DNA of 64,000 bases, taken from contig JAMWET010001917.1 of NCBI GenBank assembly GCA_024036415.1, positions 558,001-622,000 on the forward strand, read 5' to 3'. The notes under the pieces are model-generated. The model did no database searches. It saw nothing but the letters and a program-made list of their open reading frames with translations, and was not told the origin of the DNA. Both the position numbers and the translations under genes were made by a program. Shown in pieces: positions 1 through 10,570 of this stretch (position 1 is its first letter; each line of letters opens with the position of its first letter). Source of the DNA: Prochilodus magdalenae (Eukaryota > Chordata > Actinopteri > Characiformes > Prochilodontidae).

Positions 1-2164
1 ACGTTAGTGTTTATCAATACTCAAGTTTACCATCATAACAGTAGAGTTGCCTGTACAATGTTTCATCAAATATTAACAGCTTAAAATGACATTATAATTT
101 AAACCTGATTCAGTTTTCTGAGTTACCTGTTGTTTTTTGTAAGTGAAAATGACTTACAACACAACATAAATTGCAAATTCTTTTGGCACTGAAAATGTGT
201 TATTGTCTCATTTTATCTAGTATTTTATGTTAAACATGTAACAATTGTTATTACACTTTGGTTGTTACAAGACTACCTAATATTAGATAAGCATTGTTGG
301 CACTGTTAATGTATTCATGTTAACTAATGTGTTACTTCTTATTAGTTAGTCAGCACCTAATGTAAAGTGTTTTACCATATTCCTTTTAAATTCTATTTGT
401 TTATTACATTTTCATTTATGTTGTTAAAACCTTGCTTTGTCAAACAGGTGCTTGCATTGTGCTGGTCATGTTTTAATTATCTTTATATAGTTTTCAAATA
501 TCTTAGAAGATATCTTGCTAAATTAGCCGCCCCCATAAATGGAACGTCTTGGCAGATTGTCAGTAATTACTGCCTCTTTTGGGAAATCCATTCCCAAAAC
601 TGCCCACAACTACGCCTACTAGATGCACTATAAAGATAGTTGTGTGGACAGTGTACTCAGTATTGCTCCATTCTGCACAACATACACTGCACATACACCA
701 TGGCACCACCACTGTGTCACTGCAATACTAAGCTGTCATCAGCAAGTGTGTACCTACATGATATTACTGAGTCCAATAAGGGTAGGTACACCATACAGCT
801 GAATAAACAGCAATTCAGTGTATATTGTCTAATTCTGACCCCTCAGTGTCTGGGCATTTCTGTCTCAGATTAGCTTGTTACCAAATTGCTGTATGTCGTA
901 CCCTTGCTAACAGAACAGACAGGAGTGAGCAGACTGGAGTCCATTCTATGACTCATCTTCCTTCTTTCCAGTTCAAGTCTGCTCTTTGTAGATTTGTTTT
1001 TGGCCAACATCTTTAATCCTTCAACACCAGGGCCCCCTCTTCTGAGAAGAAAGAAGAAATCACCACAGCTACGCAACAAAAACAGGAAGTGTTGTAAGTT
1101 CTGTGATCTCACAGCAGTCAAGCAGACGTGGGTGGGTGAACGTGAATCTTGGGTGTGTGAAATTGATTCCCAAATCTGAGTGTAACCTGTGCCACTCTAC
1201 TAGACATGGCAGATCATTTGTTAAATTAGGTTTATTAGTTCAGCAATTTATAAAACGAACCTGTGTCATTATATCTCAACTCATCCACTCAGTTGCCAAC
1301 AGCTTCACCTTTTTTGAGAAGTTTTAAACCACAATACATTATCGGGAAGCTGAAGAGAAAATAGGACTAGATTACAGTGGCACTATAATTGAGGCTGTTC
1401 CATGCTAATAAAAATCATTATCTGATTAAAGTGAAGCTGATACAGTACTCCAGCTCTGTGCTAATCTGCAATAATATGTGTAATGCTTATGAATTTCTGC
1501 AGCTAGCCTCGCATGGACGAGAGTGGAGTGATTTAAGTCAGTGTATATATTGAGCCACGGCATGCCTCCAAGAGATCATAAACTAAATGTGTCATATGAC
1601 CCTAAAATAAAGTTAATAACATAATTCCAATGATTGTGTATTACAGGGAAGCAAATAGAAATTGGTCTTAGCGAGCCATAAATAAATCTATACCCAGAAT
1701 TGGCATTGTGAACTACTGCAAATTTACATAATGATGACATAATGCAATTTTGACATTTGCTAAAACATATTTTGTAAAAAACAAAAAGAAGTCATAAACC
1801 TGGCATAACACGTTTTACAGTGAGGTGACTTCTTGACCACGGCTGTATGACAGAAACAACAATTTCTTTTCTTTTCTTTATTTCTTAGTTTCCCCTTTTT
1901 TCGGACTCAGATGCTCTGGAGTATTTCTTCATTTCTAATAAACACTGCTGACTATGCAGCATTTTTTAGCTTTACCTATGATTTAAAACAACTTTATTCT
2001 ACATATTCTGTTCGCTATGATAAATGAGTCCTCCCCTCCAGTGTATGTGCACAGACTAATTTGTCCCCATATCATGATCAACACACGGGCAAAATGACTT
2101 TTACAACAAATAAAATGACTTATTCCAAGATAAGCTCACTGATTTCATAACCAACTTTTTAAGT
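1..2164. other. AT-rich noncoding DNA
   Basis: No coding region, RNA gene or mobile element is recognised here. Open frames are 61 to 88 codons, overlap on both strands around 870-1180, and show no protein-like pattern. The sequence is AT-rich with scattered A/T runs and no clear tandem structure. Confidence 0.6.
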
Positions 2165-2168
2165 TTTC

Positions 2169-2240
2169 CTCATCAAAAGAATTGTTGCACAGATAGACTC
2201 ATCGTCAGAAAAATAGGTGCACCCTAAAGGAAGTGTCTAA
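2169..2240. mobile_element. Tc1-like terminal fragments, head to head
   Basis: Two end sequences of one Tc1-type family lie side by side. Positions 2169-2190 resemble the left end seen at 12719 and 9325 (CTCATCAAAAG followed by TTGTTGCAC). Positions 2197-2240 resemble the reverse complement of the right end at 13414 (ACTCATC, then GGTGCACCCTAAAGGAAGTGT). No transposase sequence remains. It is probably a doubly truncated or nested remnant. Confidence 0.5.
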
Positions 2241-3218
2241 TCCAACATACAGAGAACCCAATGCTGTTATCTGAAGGTTGTTTACACCACCCTGATCTGG
2301 GAACGAGTTTTTTCTTGCTTTTAACTCCATTTTAAATTATGGTTAAAGAGGATTTTTGACAACGTTCTGTAAAGCGTGTGCTACCAGCAGACCTTAGCTA
2401 GGTCAATTGCCAGTAGAGCTGCTCTGAAGCACCTAATGCATATCTGCGAGTAAAAGCTATAGTGGGAAATAGCACAGTCGCTTTGTGCACTTTATAGCTG
2501 TCTCTGAGAGAGCAGTGCAGTATAGGGGGAGTGAGTGTGTGCGTATCTGGGAACTGTGGGGGTGGTGTGGGGGCAGACAAGCTTAGACTCACGCTCCTGC
2601 TCCTTACAAGCATCCAATCCACTCCTATCTAGTACCTGTCACAGGCAGGCTGCAAAATGGAATTGACTATTGATTTCCCTCTTACCACAGGTCAGTGGCA
2701 CTGGCAGAGCTGTATGCTGGGAGATGTTGGGTGTGAGAGGGAGGACATGCAAGGCGCGGTGGTGGTGGTGCATGGGACAGCGGGAAAACTACAGTCTTAT
2801 TAAGCATGCCAGTGCACCAGGACCTGAAGAGATGTAAGGAAGCTACAGAGCATGGTGAGAGAACATAGTAAACAGGGCTGGTGTTAGGGCTGCGTGTTTC
2901 ATCACGTCTTATCGTCATTCTGATATAAGTTTCAGAGATATTCTCATCATTAAGTGCTGTGATATCAGAATATATTACATAAAGACCAATGTAATTAGAT
3001 TAGAGAGATGCACTGCATATCCAAAGACACATTGGACATTTAACGTTGCTTGTATAGTTAATTTGGTCTAGCATTTTTAAGAATTGAGAACAGGATTTTA
3101 CAGCCATGGAATTCCTGAAAGATTCTGAAAACTTTCTTTGAAACTGTCTGGGCATGAATGGTTCCTAAAATATAAATATTTCTTCATCAACAAAAACCAT
3201 TGCAAACATTCAGCAGGA
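2241..3218. other. Noncoding DNA without recognisable features
   Basis: Complex sequence with a GT/GGT-rich patch near 2520-2790. Two minus-strand frames of 74 and 78 codons run through proline/serine-rich low-complexity sequence and are not believed to be genes. Confidence 0.5.
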
Positions 3219-3304
3219 CATTGCCACTGAGTTCTGACTGGTTAACATTACTGCTACTCAGTGCTGATTGGTTGACATTGCTGCTATTGAGTGCCGATTT
3301 CTTT
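3219..3304. repeat. Degenerate tandem repeat, about 30-bp unit, 3 copies
   Basis: Three successive units begin CATTGCCACTGAG, CATTACTGCTACTCAG and CATTGCTGCTATTGAG and share GTGCTGATTGGTT-like cores. In the minus-strand frame the repeat translates as an iterated SSNVNQS peptide, a by-product of the repeat rather than evidence for a protein. Confidence 0.7.
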
Positions 3305-4060
3305 GGTGAGTAGAGCAGCTTCTTGACTGCGTTAAGTGGTTTCTGCTCACTGACATCGCAAACATACATGACCCATCTTTATAGACTTCACATAATTTTA
3401 AAGGCACTCAAAAATGTAACAGTGCTAGGGGGATCTGTACAAGAGACCTAATATCCCAACAGAAGATATTTACGTCCAAAGTCAAACACAAACGGAAATG
3501 TCATGCTGAATATCTGGGTTATTGTCAGCAGTGACTGGTACGAAATAAGTGGCCTAGAAACATTTTCCTGCCTGCCATGGCAGTGTGCTTTGACTTAGCA
3601 TGCTAGCATGGTTGGGTTGTTATAATGCCACATCCTAAAGAGATTCAAATACAGTATAGATGCAAAATGAAAACTGTATTTGGAAAGAGTTACAAAGCTA
3701 TCGATCAAGCTCTGGGATTCCAGGGAACCAAATAAAGCACATTATTCACAAATGTCTCTCTAATAGAAAATCCTAAAGGAGATTAAAGGAGATTGCCATG
3801 ACCTAAAGATAGAGCACAATAGGTCAAGAACTCTACAATGTAGCCCAGTGAAAACAACTCTGCTAAGAACAGTGGGCCAGAATTCCTCCACTGTAGATGT
3901 GTTTAGCCAGTGTTAATGCTAAAGGTGCACCACCAGGTTTAGGGCAATAACTGTCACATGGGTGACACAGTGTTTAAACAAATTGTTCTTATCTTATATT
4001 AAAATTAGTTGGATGATCTGAAATGTTTGAAAGTTAGAAAAGAACGAAAATAGAAGTGTC
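3305..4060. other. Noncoding DNA without recognisable features
   Basis: AT-rich complex sequence. I see no repeat family, RNA gene or supported reading frame. Confidence 0.5.
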
Positions 4061-4580
4061 ACGCCTCTCTCCAGCTCTGCCAGACTCTAGCTCTCGAGAA
4101 CTAATCATGTGACCTCCTCCTTACAGCTGGCAGCCAATCCCAGATCTGGCTCATTCAATTATTGATTGCTTTCACCTGTTGTCAGTATTAGATACAATGT
4201 TTGGTCTGTTTGTCTGATTACGAGGTATTGTCTCTGTTGTCAGTGTGTACTGTTCCACAGTTTGTTCATTTTTGACTTTGTCTTTTGTCTGTGCCCTGTT
4301 TGTCTGTGTTGTTTCACCTTGTGTTTTGATATTTTGCTCTATTTGGTTATGTTCGCCCTGCTTGACTTTTTGTATGTTTCTGATTATGGTTTTAGATTGT
4401 GTTTCTGTAATAAACTTAGTAAGCCTCACCTGCATATGTCCGATTATGACCAGAAATCTGGTGAAGTGGAAATACTTTTTCCCAGCATTGTATGTGCCAA
4501 GCATGAGCTAAAGGGGCGTAAATGCTCACCTACATTTGTCTGTGGAGAAGTGGATCTGCACAAACAGAGCTAATCACCCA
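4061..4580 (+). mobile_element. Possible retroelement end or LTR-like repeat
   Basis: The block begins TGTCACGCC, runs through a GC-balanced promoter-like stretch (4070-4190) and a long TTTG/TGTCTGT-rich stretch, and reaches an AATAAA signal near 4409, followed by AAGCCTCACCTGCATATGTCCG. This order resembles fish LTR or retroposon ends. No matching second LTR, primer-binding site or target duplication was found. The 135-codon plus frame and 110-codon minus frame through it are compositional artefacts. Confidence 0.3.
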
Positions 4581-5390
4581 ATGTCAGTACCTGAGCTCAC
4601 GAGTGCTCTTGTGACTGAATCCTCAAATCCGATTAAATCCTCATAGCAGGGTTCCAACATTGTGCAAAGTCTTTCCAGACGAGTAAAGGCCATATTGCAA
4701 AACCCCCCTTTAATACTGTTGATTTTCATATACAACCACACTACAGTTGTCTTAATTATGGTGAAGATCTTCCTGAAAGTTACTGTGCACAAAATGCAGC
4801 AAACACAAAAGCCTTAGTTCTATGGCAGGACATGACAGGCATCCTTCTACCATTGGCCTTGAGGACCTCGTATGGTATTAAGTGTTACATAGCATTATAG
4901 TTACATGAAAGTAAATGTTTTGCAGCAGAGTACATCAACAGAAGTTGCATTTCTAGAAGCTAAATACCGATTGATGTTCACTTTAACTCTCATCTGTTAA
5001 TATATGGTTTAATTAGTATTTTCTCTTCTAGCATCTTCATAAGAACTGTTCAACAACATCATGCAAAAAAACTACAGCTGTGCATTAAAGAAATGAAACA
5101 TTCAGCTGTGTTTTACTTTATTAGACAAGACAGGACTGTGTGCTCACTCCTCCATTAACTATAAGATCGAATAACCTTCTAAAAAAGCCACTTAACACTT
5201 CAGGTGTTCCCGGCCTCAGTATGCTTGATGATATTTTGTCCTTCCCTCCTACAGCACTCTCCCACACAGCACTCGTTTCGACAAATGATGAATGGCCATG
5301 CCTTTCCATATTCCCTCTTTTAAGAAAACATAGTTAATTGCCTCACTTTGTTCTGTCACTTACTGTTCCATTTGTGCTAGTGAGAGGTGT
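4581..5390. other. Noncoding DNA without recognisable features
   Basis: No gene or mobile element recognised. Overlapping opposite-strand frames at 5121-5337 (62 and 65 codons) lie in balanced-composition DNA and have no family resemblance. Confidence 0.5.
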
Positions 5391-5394
5391 TTAA

Positions 5395-5640
5395 AGTCAG
5401 CTCCCTTTTCAGCGAGATTGATTTATGAACCGCTCAGTGTAACCGTTTTCATCCCCCGGTTCCAGCTCTGAAAGGCCCTTTCAGGTGGAGATGAAAGTCA
5501 GGAGTGACGTGAGGTCCATACACGGAAAGGAGAGGAAAAGACCTGCTTTAATTAATCAAACCTGTAGCAAAACCTATTGTGCTCCACACTGGCTCCTCAC
5601 TATGCAGATACAGGGATAACCGACTGCCCACGATTTGCTC
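5395..5640. other. Conserved-element-like noncoding block
   Basis: Complex, GC-balanced stretch between AT-rich flanks, with a TTAATTAATC homeodomain-type motif near 5550. It has no open frame of note. Composition and motif content suggest a candidate regulatory element; conservation was not tested. Confidence 0.25.
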
Positions 5641-6404
5641 TGGGTGTTTTGTGCATGTAGTTTGAACACTTTTTACACTTTTCACATGATGTGTTGGTAG
5701 TATAGAGGATACCGATGTAACAAGACTGATAAAACTGATTTTGGAATACCCTCATAGATGCCAGTGCCATTCAATGTCCAACTAGTCAGGGCACTTGTAA
5801 CATCAAGAGTAGAAAGAGCACAAATGATAACACAAGCAAAGCAAGCTGTCTCGAGAGATGTTATTGTTAGCTATGGGACAGTGTTTTGCTTAAAAAAGCA
5901 GCACCCATCTACATGCTTAGATGGAGATTATTGGTGGGGAATTTTAATCATACTCACTTACTTTACATCTATGAGCTAATAACAGGCTTGTCCAGTGGCA
6001 GATCTAGTGGCAAAGGGATGGCAGGGTTTTAGCAGGGTGGCACGTTGATGTGGCACTTCCTTTGTGTATTAATGCCAGTGGCATTTACTATGTGTGTTTA
6101 TGCCAGTAGCTGTATCTCTAATAGAATTTAAAGTTGTTACATAGTTCTGATCTGTTTGCCTCAAATTATTTTCTGCATGTAAAGTAATAACATTGTACAG
6201 CTTGGCTGATTTTACTGCACTGAATTTATCACTCAGTCCTATTCCAAATATTGCCTGCCGTAATGAGACAGAAGTAGGTCTCATTAGTAGAAGTACATTA
6301 CTGTCCTGTTAAAAAAGTATTTGGGCCTCATCAGATTTCTTCTATGTTTGCTAATTTGTGTTCTATTTTTGCTAAGAAACTGTTTCATATCATCAAGCTA
6401 AATT
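5641..6404. other. AT-rich noncoding DNA
   Basis: No supported gene. Frames of 71 and 73 codons have no protein-like pattern, and no mobile-element ends were recognised. Confidence 0.5.
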
Positions 6405-6790
6405 AAATATATGATAAAAGAAACACAAGTAAACACAAAATGCAGCTTTGAGATCATTCATTCCATTGAGGACAAATGTTTATGTAAAATCCATATCACC
6501 CATGAATGTGATAATAACCCTAATACCCCTTGGTAGTAACAGCTGGAATAAAATGCCTGTGCTAAATGTTTCCATTCAGCTGCATTGGAGGGTTTTTGAG
6601 CATGAACTGCCTGTTTCAGGTTTTGCTACAGCAATGTGATTTAAGATAGGACTTTAACCCCCAAACCCTTTTAAGCCATTCAGGGATTGACTTGCTTGAA
6701 TGCTTTAGATCAGTGTCCTGCTGCATAATCCAACTGCATGTAAATTATGAGTCACAGACTGATGTCACAAACTGATGGGCAGACATTTTT
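6405..6790 (-). pseudogene. Tc1-type transposase remnant, C-terminal part
   Basis: Read on the minus strand, the block encodes decayed Tc1/mariner DDE transposase. Around 6726-6665 the frame gives MQQDTDLKHSSKS-like sequence, the conserved region holding the second catalytic aspartate (codon at 6717-6715). Further on, LKQAVHAQKPSNAAEW matches the C-terminal part of the family. Stops and frame breaks are numerous. The outer flank at 6405-6450 (ACACAAGTAAACACAAAATG) looks like the element's end region. The N-terminal helix-turn-helix part is missing, so the copy is truncated and dead. Confidence 0.85.
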
Positions 6791-7263
6791 CTTTCATAAA
6801 GAAAATCAACATACAACTGTAGATATTTTAATAGCTTAAAGTTAAGGTCAGCTTTCTTTTTCAATGTTGCTGTTCTACCGCAACCTCTCATGGCCAAATG
6901 TGCCTCCTTTAATGTTAGTGCTGTTGCCCTTACTTGTCATTTTCAATGTGAAACTTGTGAAATTATGTATCAGTGCTTTTTGAAATGTTCAGTACATTTT
7001 GTCAGGATAATACTAATGACTGTGAGAAATTTGGTCACTATACTCTTTAATGGTAAAACTGTTTTATAGTTTTCATTATAGTTTCAATATAGTTTTCATT
7101 ATTGATTTTCATTCTTTACATTGTTTGTTTGCATTTGCTAACTATTGGTCTCAACAGTGGTGAAATATTGGTTATTGATTATGCAACAGATACCTGCATA
7201 CAGGCTTATAAAAAACTTCCACTAGCTCTTCTTCCCTCCTCTTATGACAATTATTTAAAAATA

Positions 7264-7267
<4 letters not shown>
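6791..7267. other. AT-rich noncoding DNA
   Basis: Poorly structured sequence that may include more decayed DNA of the neighbouring Tc1 copy up to about 6980, but no further transposase motif can be read. Confidence 0.4.

Positions 7268-7339
<72 letters not shown>
7268..7339. repeat. (AT)n microsatellite, 36 uninterrupted units
   Basis: A 72-bp perfect AT dinucleotide run. It creates alternating Tyr-Ile frames on both strands (7102-7359 plus, 7172-7354 minus) that are not genes. Such a tract is likely length-polymorphic and prone to assembly error. Confidence 0.98.
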
Positions 7340-7342
<3 letters not shown>

Positions 7343-7946
7343 ACCAAACCCCATTCTAACTTGTCGGTTTAAAACCTTATGTAACGTTACAGTGAGATAG
7401 GTTCAGAGCTGATGACTGTTGTAATATGCATGTATGTTTTCTTGTGGGTTTTTTTTGTAAATCTGTAAAATTCGCACTCTAGTGGCCTAGCGTGAGAATT
7501 CTAATTCTGCAGGAATTCTAATTTACTTTTTTTTCACATGAAACTTCTGAACACAGGAATACTCTCAGCAGCTCAGTGTTACTCACTGTGAGTAATTATA
7601 GGACAGTCTGTAGCCATCTTTGCAACATCTCCGGGCATGAATGAGTCCAAAATGTTCAAAACTAAAGCTTAAATAATTATAACATATTTTAAATCACTGA
7701 TAAAATATAACAAAAATCTCCTGAATATTGTAGTGTTTGATTCAATATATGCACAATAAACTGATTTTTGGCTCATTCTGTCTTGAGTCAGAATGCAACT
7801 CATGCTCACAGAAGTCTGTCTTGTAATTTCTTATCAATATCATTTGTTTATTTATTTATTTAACTAATCTTGCCTGCTTATGTGTTTTTGAAGTATAGAC
7901 ACATTTAAATTTGCCCTTATGTAATGTACAATTTAATTATATTTAA
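7340..7946. other. AT-rich noncoding DNA with a short palindrome
   Basis: No gene or mobile element. A perfect 7-bp-arm palindrome, TTACTCA-CTG-TGAGTAA, lies at 7579-7595. The block ends at the TTAA target site (7943-7946) of the piggyBac-like element. Confidence 0.5.
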
Positions 7947-8666
7947 TCCATAAGAGCCCGGACCCGTTCCCCTTAAGGGAAAATAATGAAGGGTCAGCTA
8001 TAAGATCATAGAAGGTCAGTCTTATTGTGACAAAGAGGTCACATGGTGTCTTCTGTAAGTATTATAGAGTCATAATACTGGTAGCATATGTCACAACAAG
8101 AATGATTTCATAACTAGTATTCCATCATAGTGTTCTAGAAATGGCATCAGAATGGGTATATGTAATATAGAATATGGGTAGATGTAATATAGAAATACAG
8201 GTATACGTAATATAGAATATGGGTGTATGTGATATAGAATATGGGTATATGTAATATAGAATATGGGTATATGTAATATAGAATATGGGTATATGTAATA
8301 TAGAAATACAGGTATATGTAATATAGAATATGGGTGTATGTGATATAGAATATGGGTATATGTAATATAGAATATGGGTATGTGTAATATAGAATATGGG
8401 TTAGAGCTCTTAAATGGGTTGAAACCTTATAGGTACAAAAAACAAGACTTTAAAATGAGCTAGTTTCTCTCTAACCACACTAACCAAGCACATCGTCATT
8501 TTCTAAATCAGGTCATATGTTCACCAACTGTCAGGTGACTGCATCCAGGATGTTTCGAATAGGTTACTCAGGGACTCCATGTGTTTAGGTGATGGATAAA
8601 GCTGTAAACAAATTTATAGATATTTAAAAGGCTTGTGACACATACGTCACTGTGGGTTCTTATGGG
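7947..8666. mobile_element. piggyBac-like non-autonomous element (MITE), 720 bp
   Basis: The element is bounded by TTAA on both sides (7943-7946 and 8667-8670), the target duplication of the piggyBac superfamily. Terminal inverted repeats are TCCATAAGAGCCCG (7947-7960) and the reverse complement of 8653-8666, CCCATAAGAACCCA, matching at 11 of 14 positions and beginning with the YCC expected of piggyBac ends. A subterminal GTGAC/GTCAC palindrome lies at 8635-8650. There is no transposase frame, so it would have needed a transposase in trans. A 22-bp minisatellite fills 8151-8400. The superfamily assignment is inferred from ends and target site only. Confidence 0.65.
8151..8400. repeat. 22/23-bp minisatellite with higher-order structure
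   Basis: Eleven full units and one partial unit of AATATGGGTATATGTAATAT-type sequence. Unit starts are 8151 (20 bp), 8171, 8193, 8216, 8238, 8260, 8282, 8304, 8327, 8349, 8371 and 8393. Units at 8193 and 8304 are a distinct 23-bp variant (AAATACAGG), and each is followed by a GTATGTGAT variant, giving a 111-bp higher-order period. The repeat lies inside the piggyBac-like element. It is not a CRISPR array because there are no unique spacers. Confidence 0.95.
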
Positions 8667-8869
8667 TTAAAAGATACAATAGGGGTGGCAAGTGCCATGG
8701 GCAACTGTATGCTGTCTGATAATGTTGATGAATGCACCATCTCTGTCTCTTACAAAGAACTAAATTAATTTAGAAATGTCAAACTCTGTTTGTTCTCACT
8801 ATTCCCGTATAGCCACCTGTCATGGTTTCCCCCAGACATTCTTGTTATGAGATCATGTCAGATATCTCC

Positions 8870-9008
8870 GAACACTCTCAATTCCACTCACAAGTCTTCC
8901 TAATTAGCTGATAAGTTGGATCAGGTGTGCTTAATAAGGCAGAACACTGCTAAGACTGGACAAGACAGGGGTCAGTTCCAATGCACTGGGGATCCATAAC
9001 AGCCATTA
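8870..9008. mobile_element. Dispersed fish repeat fragment
   Basis: The stretch TAATTAGCTGATAAGTTGGATCAGGTGTG and following sequence, ending in GGGGTCAGTTCCAATGCACTGGGG, resembles a widespread teleost interspersed repeat as I remember it. Its class is not certain, and no target duplication could be read. Confidence 0.4.
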
Positions 9009-9324
9009 GCTTATCTCTTGCTTGAGGCAGAAAAAGAAAATAAGACAATGCTTTATCTCCTTACTAGCGTATAATCACTAGAAAATATGACATTTACGTG
9101 CCAACTGATCTAAAAAAGCAAACTACACAGATATCAGTACAGTTCAGCATGTTAAAACATTCATATCTGAAATGTGCTTCATACGAACCTCTGGCAGTAG
9201 GCAAAAATACACAGTGCAACTTCCAGATACTATTAAGATATTAGTCCATTTGTACTATCAAAGATTTTAGCAAAAGCTATTCAAACTTGAATCTTTATTT
9301 CCTGCAGTATGTTGCTCTAAAGTG
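9009..9324. other. AT-rich noncoding DNA
   Basis: No gene, repeat or motif cluster seen. Confidence 0.5.
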
Positions 9325-9410
9325 CACTCATCATCAAAGAATAGTTGCACAAATAGATGGACACAGAAGGAATCAAACTACAGGAATGAAACTTGGTGGG
9401 TAGGTAACAT
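9325..9410 (+). mobile_element. Tc1-like left-end fragment
   Basis: CACTCATCATCAAAGAATAG followed by TTGCACAAATAG, and the next 50 bp (ACAGGAATGAAAC, GGTAGGT), aligns with the left 85 bp of the element starting at 12719. Nothing of the transposase or right end remains. Confidence 0.7.
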
Positions 9411-9924
9411 ATATATGGAGAAACTATATACGGGCTAATCAACTCATTGCAGTTTTTTTTTGTTTTTGTTTCTTGTTGTTTAATCATTACATTTTGGGCG
9501 GTAAGCTTTAGAATAAGTCTACTTGAGTATTGCAGTTTTATCCACTTAAGCAAGCATGTCTTAATCAGCACACGTTTATCTCTCTTTTATTCTTTAATGT
9601 TGGAATATCAGGCAAATGGTGAATAATATTTAACAAGCTCCACCTATAAGTTTAGCACTTCATACCTACATTCAGAAATAATGTTCTAAGCATATGTATC
9701 AATACGTCATTATAATTCCCTGTGTTTCAAAATCCATTTTCTATAGTATAAACAAACCATGTTTGTACATCACATGCTTTGAAGGAATATCTGTCCAAAA
9801 GTCTTTCTAAACCTGTTGAAATGCAGTTCATGGTTTTATTTGATTAGGAGGAAAAGACTGGCTCTCGTTCTGGCAATGGGACATTTCACTGTATTGCAGT
9901 GGAGGTGTTTAATAATTCACTAAA
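9411..9924. other. AT-rich noncoding DNA
   Basis: No supported gene or element. The minus-strand 84-codon frame starting at 9571 runs across the Tc1 end fragment and is not coding. Confidence 0.5.
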
Positions 9925-10570
9925 ATTATTTCTGTCAGCACTGACAAGCTAAACGGTGACTTGATTTAATTCTGTAATTGCACATGCACCTTTCCCCTGG
10001 GCCCATACTTTGGTAATTAATAGGGCCTTCCATTTTTTGAAAAGTGGCACGGCAACTAATGGAATTCAAATTGAAGGTGATGTGAAGCTGAGGATGCACA
10101 GGCCAGCCAAGCTGAGCCATTCACCTTTTAATGGGCTCAGACTTGCGAGTGAAGAGAGCTGCCGAATATAAAAGGGCCAGCTTTGCAGTGCCTATAAGGG
10201 CAGACTGGAGGCATAGGCGATAATATGCAACTTCATGGCTAGGTAAAATAAAAAGTGTATTAAGAAATGAAGGTAAAATGATTACTTCTCTCTCTTTGTA
10301 GATTTCTATGTTTGGCACATTAACAACACCCGTGGCACATACATGGCAGAGGAGAGTATGTTTTCTGCAAGGTCTCAGCTGGCATTCAGTGGACAGGAGA
10401 AGTCGGCCATGGCATATTGATCGTACAACACAAGGTGAAAGTTCTCCAGAGACTGCAATGGGGTCTAATTTGTAACTGGCTGCTAGTGTGGAACACTGTT
10501 TAGAAAAGCCAAAAGTTGGCACCGTGTTTGGACGGGGCTCAGTGCCAATCTCAGTGTGGTGGTTCAAGAT
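9925..10570. other. Conserved-element-like noncoding block
   Basis: Long complex, balanced-composition stretch. It contains TAATTAAT at 10014-10021 and CATGCACC/GGGCCC patches, and it keeps minus-strand frames of 61 and 148 codons open. The 148-residue frame (10567-10121) has no recognisable domain, and its cysteines and hydrophobic residues show no pattern. I read the block as candidate regulatory DNA; conservation is untested. Confidence 0.3.

Noticed and set aside
4166..4573. 135-codon plus-strand frame rich in Cys, Leu and Phe
   Set aside because: TTTG/TGT-rich DNA translated; an equally open minus frame overlaps it.
8151..8400. CRISPR-like array
   Set aside because: Regularly spaced repeats but no unique spacers; a eukaryotic minisatellite inside a MITE.
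10121..10567. 148-codon minus-strand frame
   Set aside because: No recognisable protein pattern. It lies in balanced DNA where stops are rare by chance.
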